64,000 nt of DNA from an uncultured Elusimicrobia bacterium (GTDB taxonomy: Bacteria > Elusimicrobiota > Elusimicrobia > Elusimicrobiales > Elusimicrobiaceae): positions 1 through 64,000 of the forward strand of contig CAMECJ010000008.1 of NCBI GenBank assembly GCA_945913025.1. The letters run 5' to 3'. The notes under the pieces were generated by a model, which ran no database searches, was not told the origin of the DNA, and saw nothing but the letters and a program-made list of their open reading frames with translations. A program made the position numbers and the translations under genes. Shown piece after piece: positions 16,877 through 25,478 of the stretch; within the stretch, counting starts at the first letter, position 1; the number at the start of each line of letters is the position of its first letter.

Positions 16877-18772
16877 CTAAGCGAGTAACTCCCCGGGGAT
16901 AACTTCCAAAATTTCTTTCAGTTCTTCCGGCGTATCCTGCGCCGCCGTGTAAGCAGACGGTTCAATATCCGCCGCAAAATTGCCGTTTACAAAAGGCTCT
17001 TCGTTCGAAATCACGTTACGGTTTGAATCGGCGGATTGTTTAACCGCGGCCGGTTTTCCGGCGTGCGCGGAGGCGCGTTTGGCGGCGGGAAAGGCGGCTT
17101 CCGCCGCCGGAGCCGAATTCAATTTAAATTTAATCACGCGGCCGGAAATTTGTTTAGCAGAGGCTTCCAAATCCGCCAGCTTATTTTGTGCGGGAATTTG
17201 ATAAAATTCTTTTCCGGCTGGGAAACCGAGCGTCCATTCCCCTTCGCCAAACGTAACGGAGCAGTTGGTCATTACATCATAGACAAACGGACTCTTTTCA
17301 AAATGTTTCAGCATTTTATCCCAAATCTGGCGGTTGGAAATGGCGGTGTTCAGCGCGGGAGCGTCGTCCTGCGGTGCGGCGGAGGTAATTTTTTCCGCCG
17401 CCGGAGTCGGGGTAAAAGCGGGTTTGGCGGCCGTTTGCGGCGCGGCGGCTTGCGGCGCGGGTTTGGCAAAAGAAGGTTTTTCAAACGAGGCGGAGGCAAA
17501 CGGTCTTTCCTCCGGCTTTGGCGCGGCAGCCTTTAACGCAGAAGATGGCGCGGAACGCACAGCAGGCTTTTGGACAGCCCCCGTTTGACGCGCAGGCGGC
17601 ACGAACGGTCCGGACGAAACGGCTCCGCTGCGTTCCAACGCTTCCAGGCGGCGCACAAAACCTTCAATATCCAGACAGCTGTCCATTACCGTAAACATTC
17701 CAACTTCCGCGCTGATAAGTGCGTTGTCGGAAAATTTTACCTCTTCAATAATTTTATTCGTCTTGCGCGACAGCTGCGCCAAAAACCCCGCGCTTACGCC
17801 TTCAATCACTTGTTTGGCGCCTTCAAAGGGTTCCTCCCCCTGCCCGAGGGCAAAATAAAACAAATCACCCAACGCGTTTTTTAAATCTTTCAAAAACGAA
17901 TTTGCATCAAATCCTTCGGCTTTCAGCGTATCAAACACTTGGTGAAGGGCCGCATTGTCTTTTTGTACAAGAGCACGCACAGCGTTCCCAATCAGTTCTT
18001 CCGGTGTAAGACCCAGCATTTCGCCCACAAGTTTTTCGTCTATTTTATTACCGGAATACGCAATCGCGCGGTCCATCAGCGTCAACGCGTCGCGCATGGC
18101 GCCGCCCGCATTTTTGGCGATGATTTTCGCCGCGGCGGGCGTTAAATCGATATTTTCCGCACCGGCAAGGTCCAACAGGTGGGTAATAATTTCTTCCGTC
18201 GTAATCGGGCGGAAGCGGAACGTCTGGCAGCGGCTGACGATGGTGGCGGGCACTTTGTGTTTTTCCGTAGTCGCCAAGATAAATACCACATGGGCGGGCG
18301 GTTCCTCAATCGTTTTTAAAAGCGCGTTGAACGAGCTGGTAGAAAGCATGTGTACTTCGTCCAGGATAAACACTTTAAAACGGTCGCGCGTAGAGGCCAG
18401 CGCAACGGTATCAATAATCGCCTCTCGTACTTTTTCCACCTGCGTATTACTGGCGGCGTCTAGTTCCAACACGTCCAAATCCGCGCTTTGCGCAATTTCC
18501 ATACACTGCGGGCACTTGCCGCACGGTTCGGCAGTCGGTTTATCCGTTCCTGCGCCGGTACAGTTTAATGCTTTGGCCAAAATACGCGCCGTGGTGGTTT
18601 TCCCGCAGCCGCGCGGACCGTAAAATAAATACGCGTGCGCGATACGGCCCGAGGTCAGCGCGTTGCGAAGCGTTTTGGAAATGCTTTCCTGGCCGACCAT
18701 ATCCTCAAATTTCTGGGGACGGTATTTGTTGGCCAAACTGACGTACTGCGTAGTCGCTTCTGTATTTTCCAT
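16877..18772 (-). CDS. dnaX: DNA polymerase III subunit gamma/tau
   Basis: 631 residues. Clamp-loader ATPase of the replisome. The AAA+ core shows KYRPQKFEDMVGQ, Walker A GPRGCGKTT, the zinc module C-x(14)-CGKCPQC, DEVHMLS (Walker B) and the SRC motif (VSRCQTFRF). Residues about 385-470 are a Pro/Ala-rich linker, followed by a C-terminal tau-like domain. I saw no obvious slippery A6G signal for making a shorter gamma form. Three bp separate it from recR and from the upstream doxX-like gene. Confidence 0.97.
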   Translation of the reverse strand: MENTEATTQYVSLANKYRPQKFEDMVGQESISKTLRNALTSGRIAHAYLFYGPRGCGKTTTARILAKALNCTGAGTDKPTAEPCGKCPQCMEIAQSADLDVLELDAASNTQVEKVREAIIDTVALASTRDRFKVFILDEVHMLSTSSFNALLKTIEEPPAHVVFILATTEKHKVPATIVSRCQTFRFRPITTEEIITHLLDLAGAENIDLTPAAAKIIAKNAGGAMRDALTLMDRAIAYSGNKIDEKLVGEMLGLTPEELIGNAVRALVQKDNAALHQVFDTLKAEGFDANSFLKDLKNALGDLFYFALGQGEEPFEGAKQVIEGVSAGFLAQLSRKTNKIIEEVKFSDNALISAEVGMFTVMDSCLDIEGFVRRLEALERSGAVSSGPFVPPARQTGAVQKPAVRSAPSSALKAAAPKPEERPFASASFEKPSFAKPAPQAAAPQTAAKPAFTPTPAAEKITSAAPQDDAPALNTAISNRQIWDKMLKHFEKSPFVYDVMTNCSVTFGEGEWTLGFPAGKEFYQIPAQNKLADLEASAKQISGRVIKFKLNSAPAAEAAFPAAKRASAHAGKPAAVKQSADSNRNVISNEEPFVNGNFAADIEPSAYTAAQDTPEELKEILEVIPGELLA

Positions 18773-18775
18773 AAG

Positions 18776-19216
18776 TTAACCTCTGAATGTTTTCTGCGCG
18801 CGGCGCACCGCGTGTTTATAATCCAAACTGATTTTCCCCGGACCAAGTATTACGGACGGCAGAAGGGATGTAATCAACAACAAAATAAGCGCAACGTAAA
18901 TTTTATTTACGTCCGCCGCAAAGAAAATTCCCCCCGCCCCCACGGTACATATCACACTTGCGGCGGCGGCGGAGCGCGTGAACCAGCCTAAAATAAGAAA
19001 AAGTGCCAGAAATAACTCCGCTACCAATACTCCGATGCCCAGCGGGACGGGCAGCGGAAGCCCGAGTGCGGTGGCGTTGTATAAAAATTCCCGATAAAAA
19101 AACAGACATCCCGCCGACACATACAGGAGCGTCAGTCCGCTTAACAAACGGGTTAAAAAAACGGTAAGCGAAAAAAGATTTTCGTCTATATTACAATGTA
19201 AATCAATCTGGCGCAC
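18776..19216 (-). CDS. DoxX-like membrane protein
   Basis: 146 residues from a GTG start with GGAGG 6 nt before it. Four hydrophobic helices: FLTRLLSGLTLLYVSAGCLFF, LGIGVLVAELFLALFLILGWF, AAASVICTVGAGGIFFA and IYVALILLLITSLLP. The pattern of a small four-helix protein with an AELFLAL-F-LGWFTR segment fits the DoxX/MauE-like family, whose members pair with redox enzymes; a substrate cannot be named. It lies 3 bp before dnaX and 14 bp after an outer-membrane protein gene. Confidence 0.65.
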   Translation of the reverse strand: MRQIDLHCNIDENLFSLTVFLTRLLSGLTLLYVSAGCLFFYREFLYNATALGLPLPVPLGIGVLVAELFLALFLILGWFTRSAAAASVICTVGAGGIFFAADVNKIYVALILLLITSLLPSVILGPGKISLDYKHAVRRAQKTFRG

Positions 19217-19230
19217 AACAAGCCTCCGTA

Positions 19231-20085
19231 CTAAAAATCCACTTCAGCGGACACAGAAAAATAGGTTTTGCGGTTTGCTTCGCGCCGCGGTTCAAACACT
19301 TCCACACCGCCGGAAAGAGAAGTGCGGCCCCAATTTACCCGCATCCCCGCGCTGACGGACAATGCCGTTCCGCTGCGTTCGGCGTAATTGTACCGCCCGA
19401 CGGACGCGTACGGCGTGATAAAACTGGTCCGGTAACTGATGCGCACCGCGGCTGCGTCCTGAATAAACCCTTGGATAACCGCCGTCATAAACGGGATATC
19501 CGCCCAACCGAACGTTACATCAGCAGGGAAACGGCTGTTCTTATATTGTATCACTTTCTGCCACGCGGCTTTCAAGTCCCAGGCGGCCAGTTCCGTCTGT
19601 GCCTGCACTAAGGCAAAAGTTTCCACTTGATGAAACGGAGCGGACAAATCGTTGCCCATTTTATCCACATACGTTTTATAGCGGTTCTGCCCGAAACTTA
19701 CCCCCAACAACGGATTTTTTAAAAGGCCCCAGCGGTAAAACGGTTTCCACTCCGTTCCGGCCAGATACCCCACCGCGCGGTATCCCGCTGCAGTAGGCTG
19801 CCAGAATGCGGCGGCAGTCAGCAGCCAGTCGTCGTTTAATTCGTACGAACTCTCCAGTTTGTAGCGGGAAATGGAGCCGGATTCATCGTATTCTTTATCG
19901 GTTTGGCGGTAGTATTCATAATGGGGAACAAACACAAAGCCGTTGTCCAAATCCGCCCGAAAAAAACCGCGCACCGCCGAATAACCGCGTTCTCCGTTTA
20001 CCCCCGAAAAACTGAGCTGCCCGTAGCATAACGCACACGGGCAGATCAGCAGGACTAAACTTATGAACGCGTTTTTTAGCCGCAT
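19231..20085 (-). CDS. Outer-membrane beta-barrel protein, unknown role
   Basis: 284 residues with a signal peptide (cleavage near CYG-QLSF) and, after it, amphipathic strands rich in Tyr/Trp throughout, ending in VSAEVDF with a C-terminal Phe. That is the profile of an integral outer-membrane barrel of about 12 strands. I do not recognise a specific family. The ATG overlaps the stop of the deoxyhypusine synthase-like gene by one base, so both are read from one transcript ahead of doxX-like, dnaX, recR and comEC. Confidence 0.75.
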   Translation of the reverse strand: MRLKNAFISLVLLICPCALCYGQLSFSGVNGERGYSAVRGFFRADLDNGFVFVPHYEYYRQTDKEYDESGSISRYKLESSYELNDDWLLTAAAFWQPTAAGYRAVGYLAGTEWKPFYRWGLLKNPLLGVSFGQNRYKTYVDKMGNDLSAPFHQVETFALVQAQTELAAWDLKAAWQKVIQYKNSRFPADVTFGWADIPFMTAVIQGFIQDAAAVRISYRTSFITPYASVGRYNYAERSGTALSVSAGMRVNWGRTSLSGGVEVFEPRREANRKTYFSVSAEVDF

Positions 20086-21161
20086 TATTTTTTCGCTTTT
20101 TTGGCTTTTAGCGCGGCGATTTTGGCGTCCTCGTCTTGTAAGAATTTAATGTAGTTGGACGCTTTGCGTTTCTTCCATGCGCCTTTATGGTAGCCGTAGC
20201 CGATGATGAACGGAATCAGCGTCGTGCATTCGCCGTACACCATCTGCTCGAGAGCAGTGGAAACTTTACCCCAAGAAGAGGCTTCTTTAAGGGTAGAGCC
20301 GGAGAGCGCACCGTCGCGCACGTCCGCCACGGTAATTTGCACGGCGTACTTGTGCATCGGAGAGTCCGCTCCCAAAATTTCGGCAGCCACTACGGTGTCC
20401 TGCGCGAAATTTTTCGGTACGCCGCCGGACCACATCATAAGGCCGGTTTCTTTGGCTTTAATTTTGATTTTGGTCAGTTCCAAAAAGTCTTTGGCACTGT
20501 CAATAGACACGTGGGCTTCGGGGTGTTCTGTCTGGTGGGCGACAAAGCCGAAACCGGCGGAGCAGTCCGAAAACGCAGGCACAAACACAGGCACGCCGTA
20601 TTTGTACGCGTTGTAGACAATAGAATCTTTACCTTTGCCTTTTTTCTCCAGCCATTTGCCCATTTCCCAAATAAATTCGCGGGAGGAGTAGGGGCGGGGT
20701 TCGAGGGAATTGCAAATTTTATGAATGGTTTCGTCGCATTCTTTCAGTTGGTCTTCGTCGATATAGGTATCGTAAATGCGGTCGATGTGCAGATCGCGCA
20801 GGAGGTTATCGTCCTGGTTGTAAGGGGTGCCGATGTAGTGTTTGTAACCAAGGGCTTCAAAGAAATCTTGGTCCACAATGTTGGCGCCGTTGGAGACAAT
20901 CGCGTCGACCATGTTGTTTTGAATCATGTCCACCACTACTTTTTTCATACCGGCGGACACCAACGACCCCGCGATGCACAAAATGACGGAGCATTTCTTG
21001 TCGGAAAGCATCATATTATAGATTTTGCTCGCTCTGGCTACTTCGCGGGAAGCGTAAGCCATACTCCCAAAGGCATCCACCAAGGGAACCACATTGTATT
21101 TTTTCAAATCAATGTGTTTGATGGTGTCTTTGAGAAAGTCTTTTTTGGTAAGTTTTGCCAT
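20085..21161 (-). CDS. Deoxyhypusine synthase-family protein
   Basis: 358 residues, full length for the family. Seen: CSVILCIAGSLVSAGM, DAIVSNGANIVDQDFFE, VPVFVPAFSDCSAGFGF, and SGGVPKNFAQD, which keeps the Lys on which the enzyme-aminobutyl intermediate forms in deoxyhypusine synthase (GGGxxKH in eukaryotes). The archaeal/eukaryotic enzyme modifies eIF5A, which bacteria lack. Bacterial relatives are thought to act in polyamine chemistry (homospermidine synthase belongs to this fold); which reaction occurs here is open. It is the first gene of the operon running to comEC. Upstream 140 bp is shared with divergent glyA. Confidence 0.88.
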   Translation of the reverse strand: MAKLTKKDFLKDTIKHIDLKKYNVVPLVDAFGSMAYASREVARASKIYNMMLSDKKCSVILCIAGSLVSAGMKKVVVDMIQNNMVDAIVSNGANIVDQDFFEALGYKHYIGTPYNQDDNLLRDLHIDRIYDTYIDEDQLKECDETIHKICNSLEPRPYSSREFIWEMGKWLEKKGKGKDSIVYNAYKYGVPVFVPAFSDCSAGFGFVAHQTEHPEAHVSIDSAKDFLELTKIKIKAKETGLMMWSGGVPKNFAQDTVVAAEILGADSPMHKYAVQITVADVRDGALSGSTLKEASSWGKVSTALEQMVYGECTTLIPFIIGYGYHKGAWKKRKASNYIKFLQDEDAKIAALKAKKAKK

Positions 21162-21299
21162 TTCTTTTACACCTCTGCTGGATTTATTTACTTCTATTTA
21201 GTAAATTATATTAAATAACACGCGGATTTCCTAGAAAAATATGTAAAAATTCCGCACGGGGCGGCCCCCGTTTGTCAATCCCCGCCCAAGGAGCGTTTT

Positions 21300-22550
21300 A
21301 TGATGTATCCCTATTTGCAAAAAACCGATCCCGAAGTTTTTGGCGCGGTAGCCCAAGAACTCGCCCGCCAACGCGAAAAACTGGAGCTTATTGCATCCGA
21401 AAATTTTACTTCGTTAGCCGTTATGCAGGCGCAGGGCTCCGTGCTTACCAACAAATACGCCGAAGGCTATCCCGCTAAACGCTATTACGGCGGCTGCGAA
21501 TATGTAGACGCAGTGGAAAACTTGGCGGTTGAACGCGCCAAAAAAATCTTCGGCGCCGAACACGCCAACGTACAGCCGCACTCCGGTGCGCAGGCCAATA
21601 TGGCCGTTTACTTTGCGCTGTTGCAGGCGGGTGACACCGTTTTGGGCCTTAATCTTTCCCATGGCGGACACTTAACGCACGGACACCCGATGAATTTTTC
21701 GGGAAAACTCTACCATGTTATTGCGATGAACGTCCGCCGCGATACGGAACAAATCGATTATGACGAAGCCGCCAGACTAGCCCTTGAACATAAACCCAAA
21801 CTGATTATGGCGGGCGCGTCCAACTATTCGCGCGTATTTGACTGGCAGCGCTTAAGAGAAATCGCCGATTCGTGCGGCGCATATTTGGCGTGCGATGTGG
21901 CGCACTATGCGGGGCTTATCGCTGCGGGAGAATACCCGAATCCTGTGCCGTATGCCGACGTTGTTACCACCACCACGCATAAAACCCTGCGCGGGCCGCG
22001 CGGCGGGCTGATTCTGTGCAAAGAATCGCTGGCCAAACAAATCAATTCCGCCGTATTCCCGGGGGTGCAGGGCGGGCCGCTGATGCACGTTATCGCCGCT
22101 AAAGCTGTTTGCTTCGGCGAAGCGTTAAAACCCGAATTTAAAACGTATCAGCACCAGGTAAAAATAAACGCTGCCGAACTCGCCAAACAGCTGATGGCGC
22201 GCGGTTACCGGTTGGTGGCCGGCGGCACGGACAGCCATGTGATGTGCATTGATTTGCGTTCCAAAGGCTTAACGGGCAAAGCGGCGGAAGCCGCGCTCGA
22301 CAAAGCGGGCATTACCGCCAACAAAAATACCATTCCGTTTGATCCGGAAAAGCCGTTTGTTACAAGCGGCCTGCGCCTGGGAACGCCCGCCGTTACCACG
22401 CGCGGAATGAAAGAAGCAGATATGGCGCAGGTGGCCGCGTTTATCGACGAGGCAATTTTGCACCATACAGACGAAACATTCCTGCAAGAGGAAGCCGGAC
22501 GCGTAAAAGCATTTTTGGAAAAATTCCCGCTGTATCCGGAGTTACACTAA
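21300..22550 (+). CDS. glyA: Serine hydroxymethyltransferase
   Basis: 416 residues. PLP enzyme interconverting serine and glycine with tetrahydrofolate, the main source of one-carbon units. Seen: [37 protein letters not shown] and [14 protein letters not shown] with the PLP lysine. AAGGAG lies 6 nt before ATG 21300 (9 nt before ATG 21303, equally possible). Single gene, divergent from the operon to its left and closed by a strong terminator. Confidence 0.98.
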   Translation: MMYPYLQKTDPEVFGAVAQELARQREKLELIASENFTSLAVMQAQGSVLTNKYAEGYPAKRYYGGCEYVDAVENLAVERAKKIFGAEHANVQPHSGAQANMAVYFALLQAGDTVLGLNLSHGGHLTHGHPMNFSGKLYHVIAMNVRRDTEQIDYDEAARLALEHKPKLIMAGASNYSRVFDWQRLREIADSCGAYLACDVAHYAGLIAAGEYPNPVPYADVVTTTTHKTLRGPRGGLILCKESLAKQINSAVFPGVQGGPLMHVIAAKAVCFGEALKPEFKTYQHQVKINAAELAKQLMARGYRLVAGGTDSHVMCIDLRSKGLTGKAAEAALDKAGITANKNTIPFDPEKPFVTSGLRLGTPAVTTRGMKEADMAQVAAFIDEAILHHTDETFLQEEAGRVKAFLEKFPLYPELH

Positions 22551-22562
22551 TCTGCGCCGATG

Positions 22563-22592
22563 AAAAAGCCCCGAAGAAATCCGGGGCTTTTT
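22563..22592. terminator. Bidirectional terminator glyA / pilin A
   Basis: AAAAAGCCCCG and CGGGGCTTTTT form an 11-bp stem with an 8-nt loop and T- or A-runs at both ends, between the convergent glyA and pilin genes. Confidence 0.92.
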
Positions 22593-22617
22593 ATATTTAT
22601 ATCCGTATGCACGACCT

Positions 22618-23136
22618 TTAATAATAAAAAACATAGACGTTAGTATTGCCAGAACTTAGTGCGTCGCGTTTTTTTCCCATAGATTGGCAAACGCGTTCTG
22701 CCACCCCGCCGGACTTATGGGGATAGCAAAGCCCGCTGGGGTTGGATAAGGGCCCATAATAATCGATAGTATATCCTCTTCCGGCGTTAAAAACAATGGG
22801 AGAGGAATTAACCCATAACGAAAAGTTCCCGCCATCCACCGTATATTCTATACTGCTTGCAGTTTCAGTTTTTGACTTATAATTTACTTCTATGTCCAAC
22901 AAATCCAAATCCGCAGTATTCATTCCGTTAGCCAGTTTGTAAGCTTCCCGCGCGAGTTGAATATTTTTAAAAAGAGGCAGCATCCGCGCCACCCGAGCTT
23001 TTTCCACCGCCGCTTGATACTGCGGCAAAGCCACTGCCGATAAAATACCGACAATTAAAACAACCACTAACAGCTCTATTAACGTAAATCCGGCATTTTT
23101 CTTGCCGGAGAATAATTTTTGATAAATTCCGTTCAT
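22618..23136 (-). CDS. Type IV pilin-like protein A
   Basis: 172 residues. A 16-residue leader ending in Gly precedes FTLIELLVV, the prepilin peptidase site with Glu at +5 and the N-methylated Phe, then a hydrophobic helix and LPQYQAAVEKARVARM. The globular part ends with a Cys-bounded region (LCYPHK ... RVCQSMGKK), a short disulfide loop like those of other pilins here. Subunits of this kind build type IV pili, pseudopili or competence fibres; no assembly genes are in the window. The ATG stands only 6 nt after the predicted -10 box, so the transcript may be leaderless. Single-gene unit. Confidence 0.92.
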   Translation of the reverse strand: MNGIYQKLFSGKKNAGFTLIELLVVVLIVGILSAVALPQYQAAVEKARVARMLPLFKNIQLAREAYKLANGMNTADLDLLDIEVNYKSKTETASSIEYTVDGGNFSLWVNSSPIVFNAGRGYTIDYYGPLSNPSGLCYPHKSGGVAERVCQSMGKKRDALSSGNTNVYVFYY

Positions 23137-23142
23137 ATCCCC

Positions 23143-23170
23143 AGTTTATCAAAAAAAAAAAACGGGTCAA
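23143..23170 (-). promoter_or_regulatory. T-tract promoter of pilin A
   Basis: Read on the minus strand: -35 TTGACC (23170-23165), spacer CG-T12-GA of 16 nt, -10 TAAACT (23148-23143), then 6 nt to the ATG. The homopolymer fills most of the spacer. The same design precedes the other four GFTLIE pilin genes. Confidence 0.65.
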
Positions 23171-23223
23171 GGCGCCGCAGAGCGCAGTCTGCAAACAGCC
23201 CGCAAAAGGCCGCAACATACAAA

Positions 23224-23248
23224 AAACTCCGGTTTCAAGCCGGAGTTT
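23224..23248 (-). terminator. Terminator after pth
   Basis: AAACTCCGG and CCGGAGTTT pair around a 7-nt loop; on the minus strand a run of T follows. It ends the glmU-prs-rplY-pth transcript before the pilin A promoter. Confidence 0.85.
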
Positions 23249-23273
23249 CTAGGGGTTAACAGCATAAAAATAG

Positions 23274-23834
23274 TTAATTAAATCGGTTCATCGCTTTTTC
23301 AATCCCGTCGGAAAAAAAGGTCTCCAGCGCTTCCACCGCGCGGGACAGCGCGTCCTCTAAAGCACTTTCCTGGGATTTGGGGAAATTGGACAATACAAAA
23401 TCGGCCAAATCAAATTTATCGGGTTTTGGGCCGACCCCTACGCGCAGGCGGGGGATATCCTGCGTGCCCAGCTGTTCAATCACGCTCTTCATGCCTTTTT
23501 GGCCGCCGGCGGATCCGTTTTTGCGAATACGCAGTTTGCCAATCTCCAAAGCCACCTCGTCAAAACAAATCAAACAGTTTTGCGGCGAGATTTTATAGAA
23601 TCGGGCCAAGCTGGATACAGCCCGACCCGATTCGTTCATATAAGTAGACGGCTTGAGCAGGAAAACTTCGTGCCCGCCCAAAGTAACCTTGGCATATTCT
23701 CCCAGCCTCTGCCAGGCGTTCCAAGATGCTCCCCACTTGCGCGCGGCTGCGTCCAACACCATAAATCCGGCATTGTGCCGCGTACGCGCATATTGGGTTC
23801 CCGGGTTGCCCAGCCCTGCCAAGAGATATTGCAT
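23274..23834 (-). CDS. pth: Peptidyl-tRNA hydrolase
   Basis: 186 residues. Recycles tRNA from peptidyl-tRNA dropped by the ribosome. Seen: LLAGLGNPGTQYARTRHNAGF with the catalytic His, LLKPSTYMNESGRAV, DEVALEIGKLRIRKNGSAGGQKGM. Last gene of a classical glmU-prs-rplY-pth order, 3 bp after rplY. Confidence 0.97.
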   Translation of the reverse strand: MQYLLAGLGNPGTQYARTRHNAGFMVLDAAARKWGASWNAWQRLGEYAKVTLGGHEVFLLKPSTYMNESGRAVSSLARFYKISPQNCLICFDEVALEIGKLRIRKNGSAGGQKGMKSVIEQLGTQDIPRLRVGVGPKPDKFDLADFVLSNFPKSQESALEDALSRAVEALETFFSDGIEKAMNRFN

Positions 23835-23837
23835 AAG

Positions 23838-24497
23838 TTATTTTTTGGCCAAATTGCCTTCTTCGTCTTTTTTGCCTTTGGTGGAAGAGCTTTCCGGCTG
23901 CGCGGCGGCATCGGCGGCAGGCGCGGCAGGAGCTTCTTCTTCTTCTTTCGGAACCATCAAGTGCACGACGGGGGCTTCTTTGTCGGTTATGAGTTCCACG
24001 CCTTCGGGCAGTTTTACTTCTCCGGCCAAGATACCTTTGTTAATCGTCATCGGAGTGATATCCAACACGATTTCGTGCGGAATAGCGCTGACCAACGCGC
24101 GCACTTCGAGTTCGCGCAAGATGTGTTCCACGATAGCGCCGTATGCGGTAACATCGGCGGGGGTACCTTCGAGTTTAAGCGGAACGACGACGTCCATTTT
24201 ATCTTTCATGCTTACGCGCTGAAAGTCGGCATGGATTGGATTGTCGGTCACGGCGTGGTATTGGATTTCTTTGACAAGCGCGAGTTCTTTTTCGCCGTTC
24301 AAAGCGATTTCCACGATGGTGTTTTTACCGGCTTTGACGATTTTTTCCAAATCTTTTACGCTCACGGTAACGCTGACGGGTTCTTTATGGCCGCCGTACA
24401 CCACGGCCGGAACTTTCTTCTCCGCTCTGATTTGGGAGAGAGCTCCTTTCACGCCGATCCCTTCGCGGGTAACGGCAGAGATGCTAACTTTTTCCAT
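23838..24497 (-). CDS. rplY: Ribosomal protein bL25, CTC form
   Basis: 219 residues from ATG 24497, which has GGAGG 5 nt upstream; an in-frame TTG at 24509 would include that ribosome site and is rejected. bL25 binds 5S rRNA. The N-terminal L25 domain (VSISAVTREGIG, VPAVVYGG) is followed by the TL5/CTC-type C-terminal beta domain (VPLKLEGTPADV, LPEGVELI) and an Ala/Glu-rich tail. Between prs and pth. Confidence 0.95.
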   Translation of the reverse strand: MEKVSISAVTREGIGVKGALSQIRAEKKVPAVVYGGHKEPVSVTVSVKDLEKIVKAGKNTIVEIALNGEKELALVKEIQYHAVTDNPIHADFQRVSMKDKMDVVVPLKLEGTPADVTAYGAIVEHILRELEVRALVSAIPHEIVLDITPMTINKGILAGEVKLPEGVELITDKEAPVVHLMVPKEEEEAPAAPAADAAAQPESSSTKGKKDEEGNLAKK

Positions 24498-24533
24498 TGT
24501 ATCCTCCAAGTATTTTTCGTTAAAAAATTTATT

Positions 24534-25478
24534 TTAATTAAACATATCGCTGATGGACCGTCCGTCATGGTTTCGCTTAATGGCGTCCGCCAGCAAATAC
24601 GAAACAGACAGCACGTCCACTTTCGGCCCCAAGTCGCGAATCGGAAGCGAATCAGAAATGATTAACTTTTTGATATCGGACTTGTTGATTTTATCCATCG
24701 CGTTGCGCGACAAAAGGCCGTGCGTACACGCCGCGTAAATTTCGCGCGCGCCGCGTTCTTTAATCTTTTGCGCCACGGTGGTAAGCGTACCGGCCGTGTC
24801 TACGATGTCGTCAAAAATAATCGCTACTTTATCTTTCACGTCGCCGATGACGTTGTACACCACGGCTTCGTTGGCTTTGGGACGGCGTTTATCAATAATA
24901 ACAAGCCCTGCGTCCATACGCGCGGCGAATTTGCGGGCGCGTTCCACACCGCCGACGTCCGGCGAAATAACCACAAGGTCGTTGCGGTCAAAATCTTTAA
25001 AATAATCCAAGAACACTTTGCGTGCACGCAAATGGTCTACGGGAATATCAAAAAACCCCTGTATCTGGCCGGCGTGAAGATCCACTGTCATAATACGGTC
25101 CGCGCCCGCTTCGGTAATCAAGTTGCTGGCAAGTTTGGCGGTAATCGGCACACGCGGGGACGCTTTGCGGTCCGCACGGGCGTAGCCAAAATACGGCATC
25201 ACGGCCGTGATTCTGCCCGCACTGGCGCGTTTAAACGCGTCAATCATAATTAAAAGTTCCATCAAGTTTTCGTTGACGGGCGGACAGGTAGGCTGGATGA
25301 TATAGCAATCATGCGCACGTACGCTTTCCAAGATTTGCACGTCAATTTCGCCGTCGGCAAACCGTTCCACGCGCAATTTGCCCAACTCCATATTCAGGTG
25401 TTCGCAAATTTTCTGCGACAGAGCAATATTGGAATTGCCGGAGAAAATTCTCAAATCACCGTTTACGCTTTTAGTCAT
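24534..25478 (-). CDS. prs: Ribose-phosphate pyrophosphokinase
   Basis: 314 residues, standard. Makes PRPP from ribose-5-phosphate and ATP for nucleotide, His and Trp synthesis. Seen: FADGEIDVQI, MPYFGYARADRK, the VDLHAGQIQGFFDIPVDHL binding region and the PRPP loop IIFDDIVDTAGTL. Its ATG overlaps the 3' end of glmU by 8 bp. Confidence 0.97.
   Translation of the reverse strand: MTKSVNGDLRIFSGNSNIALSQKICEHLNMELGKLRVERFADGEIDVQILESVRAHDCYIIQPTCPPVNENLMELLIMIDAFKRASAGRITAVMPYFGYARADRKASPRVPITAKLASNLITEAGADRIMTVDLHAGQIQGFFDIPVDHLRARKVFLDYFKDFDRNDLVVISPDVGGVERARKFAARMDAGLVIIDKRRPKANEAVVYNVIGDVKDKVAIIFDDIVDTAGTLTTVAQKIKERGAREIYAACTHGLLSRNAMDKINKSDIKKLIISDSLPIRDLGPKVDVLSVSYLLADAIKRNHDGRSISDMFN

Noticed and set aside
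16877-18772. Programmed frameshift in dnaX
   Set aside because: No A6G-type slippery heptamer with a following stem was seen in the expected region; the only A6 run is not in the right context.
20187-21218. 343-codon + frame opposite the deoxyhypusine synthase-like gene
   Set aside because: Shadow of a clear gene on the other strand; the translation is a His/Phe/Val-rich antisense product with no motif.
23499-24665. 388-codon + frame opposite pth and rplY
   Set aside because: Antisense shadow; both opposite genes are certain and no start signal is seen.
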